12,055 nt of DNA from Microscillaceae bacterium (GTDB lineage Bacteria > Bacteroidota > Bacteroidia > Cytophagales > Microscillaceae). This document shows positions 7,401 to 12,055 of the stretch, one piece after another. The notes under the pieces were generated by a model. The model did no database searches. It saw nothing but the letters and a program-made list of their open reading frames with translations, and had not been told where the DNA came from. How positions within the stretch are numbered: position 1 is the first letter of the stretch; each line of letters opens with the position of its first letter. Both the position numbers and the translations under genes were made by a program. The stretch covers positions 1 through 12,055 of the forward strand of contig DMXI01000506.1 in NCBI GenBank assembly GCA_003483885.1, written 5' to 3'.

Positions 7401-7807
7401 TCTCCTTTTAAAATAATATATGGATTACTCTTCTTGGGTTTAATCACCAAGCTACTGTCCTTGAGCGGATAAATGGTAGGAGATTTGGCCAAAAACCGAT
7501 TGGTAAAGGCAGCTATTTGTTGAGCAGGGTTGGCCGCTACTCGATACTCCCTTCCTTTGGCCAGAGGCACAATGGTTCCTTTAAAAGCAATGGGTTTTCC
7601 GGTAACAATGGTATCCCGCCTGGAGGTAACCAAGGGTTTAATATTGGCTCCAGTCAACATATTTTTGGAGTAGCCTTGTTCCAGGTTGATGGGGTATGAC
7701 TTTGGTGCTGGATACAAGGCAGGAATCTCAATTTTATCAGTACTTCTCTTTTGCTGGCAGTTTGTCAATAATAGCCCAATGAGGGCGAACATATATAATC
7801 TTTGCAT
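4403..7807 (-). CDS. Membrane-spanning propeller sensor with Y_Y_Y domain and LuxR-like HTH, no kinase
   Basis: This 1134-residue protein is built like a hybrid two-component sensor but ends in a DNA-binding domain. Residues 1-17 are a signal with a lipobox (LLTNC, Cys17). Residues about 60-160 form a linker with a duplicated DTxxTGxPIxFKG motif. Residues about 184-755 hold 14 repeats of the EDxxGNxWxGT...GLxxYDG type, enough for two seven-bladed propellers. A Y_Y_Y (triple tyrosine) domain spans about 820-892, one transmembrane helix about 897-917, and a coiled coil about 922-990. Residues about 1058-1103 form a LuxR/GerE-like helix-turn-helix (LTPNEI, then SVKEAAQLLSVSTHAVKMAR). There is no His-box, HATPase or receiver domain. 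By family analogy the periplasmic propellers bind a ligand and the cytoplasmic HTH acts directly on DNA. Target and ligand are unknown; the next gene downstream, the metallopeptidase, is a possible target. Confidence 0.88.
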   Translation of the reverse strand: MQRLYMFALIGLLLTNCQQKRSTDKIEIPALYPAPKSYPINLEQGYSKNMLTGANIKPLVTSRRDTIVTGKPIAFKGTIVPLAKGREYRVAANPAQQIAAFTNRFLAKSPTIYPLKDSSLVIKPKKSNPYIILKGDTLLTGVPIPFKGKKRVLKQPDLVKAKPMFSRDQALYNIQNLDVLQGMASSKVYDLCLTKKGNLWLATYNGISHYDGHSFIHYSRKEGLPNGNVRAILEDRKGNIWFSPMGKGLCRFDGDSLTVFAQGTGTLQNSIWPIIEDSKGNLWWGSSRGLVKYDGNNVTHYTTREGLSENYIESIYEDRKGNIWIGTSSKGVNKFDGKRFVQYTYQQGLPLARVYAILEDKQGNMWFGSNGRGAVKFDGKQFFHYTRTQGLSGMIVKSLSEDRQGNIWMATSDGGLSKFDGQYFFHFTNKEGLGGNHILKMIKDTQDNLWLGTYKNGLIKCDFNTFSKRKIRENASEEVVRAFWQDQQQRLLLLTQLGGVVSYNKESFKALDSTSFFANRPAYDVLQDKNGAIWLAIFGGLIKYEGNTMTHYMPNIIVRALLEDRQGNLWIGTQGYGLYKYDGEQLTKFTNADGLPHTGISTLLEDRAGNIWIGTERGLSKYDGRSLVNYSEKEGLSDLVIMTLYEDAQGFLWIGTYAQGLMRFDGQQISYYTTREGLSDNLVKSIIQDRQGTIWVGTEKGLNRLSWLKAINVKNAYKIQQFGQTDGLKAIDFETNSVFLDKDQILWWGTGKSVLNLDTKTYGFPAKRPQVSLKQIAINEQFLDYRNLSDSLKQTIDFERVAKFANYPVRLSLPYDLNHLTFRFTTQNLYQAHKIKYSYKIDRVDQQWSTPSDQPLAEYRNLPYGRFTLSVKAIGQSQIWSEAFEYQFTIRPPWWHTWWFRLAYVLGGILVIAGYVRWRTYSLKRRQKILEQTIEEHTRDLKESNEELIQLSENLKTNKEEIVALKEKEKEMLEEQVKTGESEFLLTMKSVQEKFTWIQTIKDNFSEALKTNDPAQLKTIEKELQKFLNTTSDIDILSSRIESRYPGILAELNTLFPNLTPNEIKHCILIKLNLSVKEAAQLLSVSTHAVKMARKRLRKKMNIPEEILLKDFLHSPAYYISENLHTNSNGVDTE
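5543..7258 (-). repeat. Tandem propeller-blade coding repeats (14 units)
   Basis: Inside the sensor gene, units of about 41-42 codons repeat from residue 184 to about 755. The conserved core Gly-Asn-Leu/Ile-Trp occurs at residues 197, 238, 280, 321, 363, 405 and 447, then a degenerate unit near 488 (RLLLL), then 531, 567, 609, 650, 692 and a degenerate one near 744 (QILWWGT). Seven plus seven units fit the twin seven-bladed propellers of Bacteroidetes carbohydrate-sensing regulators. The degenerate units sit at blades 8 and 14. Confidence 0.85.
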
Positions 7808-8019
7808 GTGTTCTCAATAGCTAAAAATCAGCTAATGAAAATAGATGATGAACTAACACAAAGGTTTAAGTAATCGCACTACAGATGCGTATCAAATATT
7901 AGGCGGGTTGAATAAAACACTTCGTAAAAACAGTTGATTTTTCACCTATTCATTAGCAGGTGTAATATAAATGGCTACCGAATATAAGGCCTAATGCCCA
8001 CAAAACAAAACTCCGATGA

Positions 8020-9213
8020 TTAAGCCAACTGCTTTTTATGACTCTTGGTCATCCAGGCATAGACCAAAATAAATACCCCTACACTGGCTATAGATACCAA
8101 GCCATACTGCGGTACCGTAATCAAAATAGCAATCAATGGCCCCACGGCAATACCAATGGTGTATATCAGGTTAAAAATCGCGTACAATGCGCCATAGCCA
8201 ATCCCATTTTTCTCGGCATTTTCTGAAATTGCCGGAATAATGGGAGCAAAATGAAGCCCACCAAATGCCCCAATCATAGCCGCCGCCGTAAACAGGTACC
8301 AATCGTCTAATTGCAAGGGAAGCGCCCCAAAAAATATGATCATCCCTATAAAACCAATGGTCAGAATCTTGACCCGCGAAAACTTATCGGATAAGTAGCC
8401 TCCCAGTGGATAAAAGATAGCACTTGTTAAGGTCATGGCACCAAACAAGAATCCAATTTTCTGCGGAGAAAAGTGTGCAATCTTGTCTAGAAAAACCGAC
8501 AAAGTAGGCTCCAGCAAACTGATGACTCCTGCGGCAATTACAATGTTTACAAAATAAAAAAAGTTGAGGGGAGTAAGTAGCCCCTTCCAGTTGATACTTT
8601 CGCTTTTGTTGTCTCGGAAACCTTTTTTATCTTTCAAAAACAACAGCCTCGCCAGCAAATCTATGACTACCAAAATAGCCGCAAAAATAAAAGGCCAGGA
8701 GAGTCCTCCCAGGTCAAACAACCAACCACTCAGAGGTGGTCCCACCAAATTGGCAATAGAAGTCCCCGAAAAAGCAATACCCATCGCTTTGCCTCGCTCT
8801 TCTTTTGGAAAAAAATCGGCTAATAATGCCAAACCAGCCGTCCAGTTAAATGCTGCACTTACTCCCTGAAGCACTCGAGCCACGATCAACCATATCAATT
8901 GAGTAGACCACATAAACATAAAAGTACTTACCAGCAAACCAATCAACCCCCAAATCATGGGAGCTCGTCGGCCAAAACGGTCAGCCGCCCAACCTGCCAA
9001 AGGTAAAACCAGCAGTAGCCCCCAGGCATAACTTCCATATAGCAGGTTCGCGGTATTTTCGGCCAGATGGAGTTTTTTGACAAACTGAGGCAGCAAAGGA
9101 ATAATAAGACTGTAGATCATAATGTCTACAAAAATCGCCAAGGTTACGATGGCTAAAGCCATTCTTTTTTGTTGTCGCATGGTTATCAATTGTATTTTGT
9201 ACTGATTAGTCAA
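8020..9213 (-). CDS. MFS transporter, DHA1-type drug/amine exporter
   Basis: This is a 397-residue inner-membrane protein with about 12 hydrophobic helices and a central cytoplasmic loop around residues 190-210 (KDKKGFRDNKSES). Signature motifs of the drug:H+ antiporter family are present: motif A GWAADRFGRR (74-83) between helices 2 and 3, motif B ARVLQG with Arg113 in helix 4, and a motif-C-like GPPLSGWL in helix 5. Asp30 in helix 1 recalls vesicular-amine-transporter-like members. An internal ATG at 9180 (MRQQKRMALA) is an equally good and perhaps better start, since the first 11 residues are polar and precede helix 1. The gene follows tetR by 17 bp on the same strand, so it is very likely cotranscribed with it and derepressed when TetR binds its ligand. 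The substrate cannot be inferred beyond 'small organic compound or toxicant'. Confidence 0.9.
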   Translation of the reverse strand: MTNQYKIQLITMRQQKRMALAIVTLAIFVDIMIYSLIIPLLPQFVKKLHLAENTANLLYGSYAWGLLLVLPLAGWAADRFGRRAPMIWGLIGLLVSTFMFMWSTQLIWLIVARVLQGVSAAFNWTAGLALLADFFPKEERGKAMGIAFSGTSIANLVGPPLSGWLFDLGGLSWPFIFAAILVVIDLLARLLFLKDKKGFRDNKSESINWKGLLTPLNFFYFVNIVIAAGVISLLEPTLSVFLDKIAHFSPQKIGFLFGAMTLTSAIFYPLGGYLSDKFSRVKILTIGFIGMIIFFGALPLQLDDWYLFTAAAMIGAFGGLHFAPIIPAISENAEKNGIGYGALYAIFNLIYTIGIAVGPLIAILITVPQYGLVSIASVGVFILVYAWMTKSHKKQLA

Positions 9214-9230
9214 AAATTAATTAAAAAAAT

Positions 9231-9803
9231 TTAGTGTAACACTTCCAGGCTCAATGCCACCATCGATTTAAGTGCTTGTTTATCGTTTATAGCTTGTTGG
9301 GTAATGTGCAATCCATTCCATAAATTGATCAAGGCTAATGCCAGTAGTTCGGGAGATTTCTTGGTTTTGAGTTCACCTGTTTGCTGAGATTTTCGGATTT
9401 GTTCAAGAAAAATATTCTCCAGGTTTTTCAAATGTTTTTTAGCAGCTTGCGCAAAATCGGGGTCTTGCGCTCCTAGTTCTACCAGTGTATTGCCCATTAA
9501 ACAACCATACAATTCTTCCTCTTCTATTATCTGAAAAAACAATGATTTGATCGCCTGTATCGGTTGATCGCTTGCTGCCAAATGTTGGGCAAACTCTTGC
9601 TGCCACTCTTGCTCCATCAAAGCAAACCCTTGTAAATAAAGGTTTTTCTTGTTGGTAAAACTATGGTATAAACTCCCCTTATTGATTCCCAGTGTTTTGA
9701 GCAACTGATCGGTACTGGTAGCCTGGTAACCATTTTTCCAAAACAGTTCCATTGCTTTTTCCAATACTTCTTTTTCGTCAAATATTTTGGGTCTTCCAGC
9801 CAT
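9231..9803 (-). CDS. TetR/AcrR-family transcriptional repressor
   Basis: This is a 190-residue TetR-type protein. The N-terminal helix-turn-helix is at about 8-53: FDEKEVLEKAMELFWKNGYQ is followed by STDQLLKTLGINKGSLYHSF and the NKKNLY signature, all standard for the family. The C-terminal part (about 60-190) is the helical ligand and dimer domain and is not diagnostic of a ligand. It is the first gene of a two-gene leftward operon with the MFS exporter, the usual arrangement for a local efflux repressor. A 26-bp palindrome (9832-9857) lies 29 bp upstream and overlaps the promoter, so autorepression and co-repression of the exporter are strongly suggested. No Shine-Dalgarno is present. Confidence 0.92.
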   Translation of the reverse strand: MAGRPKIFDEKEVLEKAMELFWKNGYQATSTDQLLKTLGINKGSLYHSFTNKKNLYLQGFALMEQEWQQEFAQHLAASDQPIQAIKSLFFQIIEEEELYGCLMGNTLVELGAQDPDFAQAAKKHLKNLENIFLEQIRKSQQTGELKTKKSPELLALALINLWNGLHITQQAINDKQALKSMVALSLEVLH

Positions 9804-9822
9804 CGTAAAGCATAATTTGTTA

Positions 9823-9853
9823 CAAATTTATTATTTTTGACCATATAGTCAAA
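9823..9853 (-). promoter_or_regulatory. tetR-MFS operon promoter
   Basis: On the minus strand TTTG (9853-9850) is followed by exactly 19 bases and then TAAATTTG (9830-9823). This is a full match to the Bacteroidetes TTTG / TAnnTTTG promoter. The start codon at 9803 lies 19 bases beyond, leaving a leader of only about 12-15 bases. Confidence 0.75.
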
Positions 9854-9857
9854 AATA
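9832..9857. promoter_or_regulatory. TetR operator palindrome
   Basis: TATTTTTGAC-CATATA-GTCAAAAATA has perfect 10-bp arms. It covers the -33 element and most of the spacer of the tetR promoter, so a bound dimer would exclude RNA polymerase. The length, symmetry and position fit a TetR-family operator, with TTGAC(N6)GTCAA as the core. Confidence 0.75.
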
Positions 9858-9946
9858 CAATTCAGGTTTTCTAAACTTTTAACATTTCACAAACTGCTCC
9901 CTTTTACTAGAGTATATTAAAAAATTGTAATCTGGGCTAAAAAAGC

Positions 9947-10032
9947 GAGTGGTCAGCGCTAACTTTAGCATTTTTTTCGCCAATAGCTTTGGCTATTCGC
10001 TCAAAAACGTGCTTCATTATCACTGACCACTC
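9947..10032. repeat. 86-bp imperfect palindromic element
   Basis: GAGTGGTCAG (9947-9956) and CTGACCACTC (10023-10032) are perfect 10-bp outer arms. On the same axis (between 9989 and 9990) lie TTTTT/AAAAA (9972-9976 with 10003-10007), GC/GC (9979-9980 with 9999-10000) and a tip hairpin AATAGC-TTTG-GCTATT (9982-9997). Four nested blocks on one dyad axis argue against chance. It is in the gap between the divergent tetR and nitroreductase genes. It could be a REP- or MITE-like dispersed element, or a structured regulatory site; there is no open frame inside and no clear target duplication at its edges. Confidence 0.6.
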
Positions 10033-10070
10033 ATCATTTTCAACTCCGAAGACAAAATTTAAACATACTC

Positions 10071-10100
10071 TTAGATCAATCCATTTCTTTCCTATTTTTG
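10071..10100 (+). promoter_or_regulatory. Promoter for the deiodinase-like flavoprotein
   Basis: TATTTTTG (10093-10100) fully matches the Bacteroidetes -7 element TAnnTTTG. The -33 position carries TTAG (10071-10074) 18 bases upstream, a partial match. The start codon is 24 bases downstream of the -7 element, giving a short leader without a Shine-Dalgarno sequence. Confidence 0.6.
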
Positions 10101-10124
10101 TAAAAAACCAAATCACTAAAATCT

Positions 10125-10796
10125 ATGGCAGAACACACCGAAAACTTTATCCCTTACACACGCGATACCTACGAGGCAGAAGAAATGACGGAGCGCAGTA
10201 AGGCATTTTACGAATTTATGGATACCCGACGCACCCTGCGCGAATTTTCAGATAAACCGGTTCCTCGTGAAGTCATCGAAAACATTATTATGGCTGCGTC
10301 TACGGCTCCTTCGGGTGCGCATAAGCAACCTTGGACATTTTGTGTCGTGTCGAATCCTGAAATTAAAAAGAAGATCAAAGAAGCTGCGGAGGCCGAAGAA
10401 CAGGTAAACTACAACGGGCGCATGTCCGAAGAGTGGCTTGAGGATTTAAAACCTTTTGCCACCAACGAACATAAGCCATTTTTGGAAATTGCCCCTTACT
10501 TGATTGTGGTTTTCAAGCGGGCTTTTGAAACCGAAGAAGGTGAAAAGAAAAACAATTATTATGTAAATGAGTCGGTAGGTCTGGCCGCTGGTTTTCTATT
10601 GGCCGCCATTCATCACGCGGGTTTGGTAGCCCTTACTCACACCCCCAGTCCGATGAACTTCCTGGCCAAGTTGCTCAATCGCCCCAGCAATGAGCGCGCT
10701 TTCTTGCTGATTCCAGTGGGTTACCCAGTAGAAAATGCCACGGTACCCGACCTTACCCGCAAAGGCAAAGATGACGTGATTGTACATTACGATTAA
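10125..10796 (+). CDS. Nitroreductase-fold flavoprotein, iodotyrosine deiodinase homologue
   Basis: This is a 223-residue FMN enzyme of the nitroreductase superfamily. Nearest by eye is iodotyrosine deiodinase (IYD), which reductively removes halogen from mono- and di-iodotyrosine in animals and has known bacterial homologues. The FMN site shows RRTLREF (35-41) and APSGAHKQPWTF (61-72), nearly the APSGAHTEPWTF of human IYD. The IYD substrate triad that grips the zwitterion of halotyrosine aligns as Glu92, Tyr96 and Lys117, with the human spacing (4 and 21 residues). THTP (171-174) matches the IYD TTTP segment whose Thr contacts the flavin, and PVGYP...ATVPDL (197-210) matches the C-terminal signature. 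Unlike the vertebrate enzyme there is no membrane anchor, so it should be soluble and cytoplasmic. It is monocistronic, with its own promoter and terminator, and divergent from tetR. Physiological substrate is inferred, not shown. Confidence 0.88.
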   Translation: MAEHTENFIPYTRDTYEAEEMTERSKAFYEFMDTRRTLREFSDKPVPREVIENIIMAASTAPSGAHKQPWTFCVVSNPEIKKKIKEAAEAEEQVNYNGRMSEEWLEDLKPFATNEHKPFLEIAPYLIVVFKRAFETEEGEKKNNYYVNESVGLAAGFLLAAIHHAGLVALTHTPSPMNFLAKLLNRPSNERAFLLIPVGYPVENATVPDLTRKGKDDVIVHYD

Positions 10797-10889
10797 GATT
10801 TTGACAATGGCTGCATTGTTCAATTGCTTTATTGTTTGATAAGTCAACACTTTATTTCCATTAATTGCTCACAAGTGAGTTGAATACAT

Positions 10890-10925
10890 TACCTGATAGC
10901 CCCAAAACTATCAGGTATTTGCTTA
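10890..10925 (+). terminator. Intrinsic terminator after the deiodinase-like gene
   Basis: TACCTGATAG (10890-10899) and CTATCAGGTA (10908-10917) are perfect 10-bp arms around an 8-base loop (CCCCAAAA), followed by TTTGCTTATTT. It lies 93 bases past the stop. The T-tract is interrupted but the stem is strong. Confidence 0.7.
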
Positions 10926-10961
10926 TTTGGGCCTATTTAACCAAACCTTAACCCCTCCTAT

Positions 10962-10995
10962 TTTGAGTTGGTCACGAATCTTTTCTATATTCTTG
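10962..10995 (+). promoter_or_regulatory. Possible promoter for the secreted repeat protein
   Basis: TATTCTTG (10988-10995) is one base off TAnnTTTG. Candidate -33 elements are TTTG (10962-10965, spacing 22) or GTTG (10967-10970, spacing 17); neither has the 19-base spacing seen at the tetR promoter. The start codon is 27 bases downstream. Confidence 0.35.
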
Positions 10996-11022
10996 CATCG
11001 ATTCATTTATAATTATAGGTCT

Positions 11023-12055
11023 ATGGTAAGGTTATTACTTTTGGTTACGGTTTTTCTCCTAAGTTTTAGTCAGGTTTCGTGGGGGCAGTTTACCGATGAT
11101 TTTTCGGATGGTAATTTTACCGCAAACCCAGTTTGGTCAGGTTCCAATGTATCGGGAGGGGGCAGTGATTTTACCGTAGTAACGGGTGAATTGCGTAACA
11201 ATGGACCCGCGGCCACGGCCACGATTTATCTATCTACTCCTATCAAACAAGCCAATGAATGGACTTTTAGAATAAAAACCACCCAAAACCCCAGTGGTAG
11301 CAACTATGTCAGGGTGTACCTGCGCTCCGATCAGGCCGATTTAACCTCCTCTACCATCAATGGTTACTACATAGAGGCAGGTCGTAGCAGTGACAATATT
11401 GATTTAGTAAAGGTAGAAAATGGGTCTACTACTACGCTGGTAGATGGTACTGGAAGCCCACTGAACAATACCAACAATGACATACGGGTAAAAGTTACCC
11501 TGGATGCCTCAGGCAACTGGGTGGTTACCGCGGATTTAACTGGGGGCACGAACTTCTCTACCAATGTGGGGAGTTTCAATGGCGACAATGTGCTTACTTC
11601 GGCCATTACTCATTTTGGGGTATACGTAAGACATACCTCTACTCGAAATGACGATTTCTTTTTTGACGACTTTGATATCAAAGATACTTTTGCCCCCACC
11701 ATTACTACCGCTGAAGGTACCAGCGCCAACACTTTAGACATCACATTTTCAGAAGAAGTAGACCAAACTACAGCCGAAACCACGACTAACTATAGCGTGA
11801 ATAACAGCGTGGGTAACCCTACCACAGCTACCCGAGATGGTGCCAATCCTACCATAGTACACCTTACTTTTGGCAGTAACTTTAGTGCTACGCTGCAAAA
11901 TACGGTCACCGTGCAAAATGTACAGGACTTGAGTAGTAATGCTATGGCTTCTCAGAATGTTAATTTTGCGGTGGATGTCACGCCTCCTACCATTGCATCG
12001 GTACAGGTATTATCGGCTACAACAATAGATGTTACTTTTTCTGAAAATGTAGACC
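11023..12055 (+). CDS. Secreted multi-domain protein with Ig-like (SbsA/Big_5) repeats, 3' end cut by window
   Basis: An open frame runs from ATG 11023 to the window edge without a stop (344 codons seen). Residues 1-21 are a Sec signal peptide (MVRLLLLVTVFLLSFSQVSW, then G, cleavage probably before QFTDDF). Residues about 22-220 form a beta-rich domain beginning FTDDFSDGNF and ending FFFDDFDIKD, a pattern seen in LamG/concanavalin-like regions of Bacteroidetes secreted proteins. From residue 221 Ig-like modules of the SbsA/Big_5 kind begin: DTFAPTIT...LDITFSEEVD, then about 97 residues later DVTPPTIA...IDVTFSENVD. The Thr/Asn/Ser-rich composition is typical of exported surface proteins. The rest is probably more modules and perhaps a C-terminal sorting domain, which lie outside the window. 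Role (adhesin, surface layer, polymer binding) is not determinable. No neighbour appears to be in its operon. Confidence 0.85.
   Translation, partial: MVRLLLLVTVFLLSFSQVSWGQFTDDFSDGNFTANPVWSGSNVSGGGSDFTVVTGELRNNGPAATATIYLSTPIKQANEWTFRIKTTQNPSGSNYVRVYLRSDQADLTSSTINGYYIEAGRSSDNIDLVKVENGSTTTLVDGTGSPLNNTNNDIRVKVTLDASGNWVVTADLTGGTNFSTNVGSFNGDNVLTSAITHFGVYVRHTSTRNDDFFFDDFDIKDTFAPTITTAEGTSANTLDITFSEEVDQTTAETTTNYSVNNSVGNPTTATRDGANPTIVHLTFGSNFSATLQNTVTVQNVQDLSSNAMASQNVNFAVDVTPPTIASVQVLSATTIDVTFSENVD

Noticed and set aside
7859..7866. CAAAGGTT as a -7 element (minus strand) for the sensor gene
   Set aside because: It is one mismatch from consensus, but no TTTG lies 19 bases upstream, so I did not call a promoter.
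7929..7970. CACCT...AGGTG and A-run/T-run pairing after the MFS gene
   Set aside because: The stem is only five base pairs or pure A-T, and no T-run follows in the direction of the MFS transcript, so it is not a supported terminator.
10804..10819. ACAATG-GCTG-CATTGT hairpin just after the deiodinase-like stop
   Set aside because: It has a short six-base stem without a following T-run; the stronger hairpin at 10890-10917 is the better terminator.
10596..10850. Minus-strand frame over the end of the deiodinase-like gene
   Set aside because: It is a shadow of a well-conserved flavoprotein reading frame with no domain of its own.
11367..11606. Minus-strand 79-residue frame in the secreted protein gene
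   Set aside because: The plus strand has one continuous frame with signal peptide and Ig-like modules covering the region.

Overview
The window looks like a Bacteroidota chromosome, most likely a marine Cytophagales-type gliding bacterium (Microscilla-like, by impression only). The signs are: no Shine-Dalgarno sequences before the starts, Bacteroidetes promoters of the TTTG-N19-TAnnTTTG kind, a sensor with two seven-bladed propellers and a Y_Y_Y domain, an M57 'HEIGH' lipoprotein peptidase, and a secreted multi-domain adhesin-like protein. GC content looks moderate throughout. No rRNA, tRNA, CRISPR or transposase gene was seen.

Left part (about 240-3030): a divergent locus that looks like a small aminophosphonate-degradation module. 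A phosphonatase-like HAD hydrolase is read leftward. Facing away from it are an XRE-cupin regulator and, 10 bp later, an FAD-dependent amine oxidase of the family (TIGR03364, HpnW/Pbf-like) known to sit beside such hydrolases. The proposed job is that the flavoenzyme oxidises an aminophosphonate to a phosphono-aldehyde, the hydrolase cleaves the C-P bond, and the cupin regulator senses a ligand. The shared intergenic region holds a good leftward promoter and three short dyads.

Middle (about 2986-7807): two leftward genes. One is an M57-type zinc metallopeptidase lipoprotein with two terminator-like hairpins behind it. The other is an 1134-residue membrane sensor with fourteen propeller repeats, a Y_Y_Y domain, one transmembrane helix, a coiled coil and a LuxR-like HTH, but no kinase. 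It appears to be a one-piece transmembrane transcription regulator and has a lipobox at its N-terminus.

Right part: a leftward tetR-MFS exporter operon whose promoter overlaps a 26-bp palindrome, an almost textbook repressor site. An 86-bp imperfect palindromic element follows, then a rightward flavoprotein that is a close homologue of iodotyrosine deiodinase with the substrate-binding Glu/Tyr/Lys triad intact. It has its own promoter and terminator. The window ends inside a rightward secreted protein with an N-terminal sugar-binding-like domain and repeated Ig-like (SbsA/Big_5) modules.
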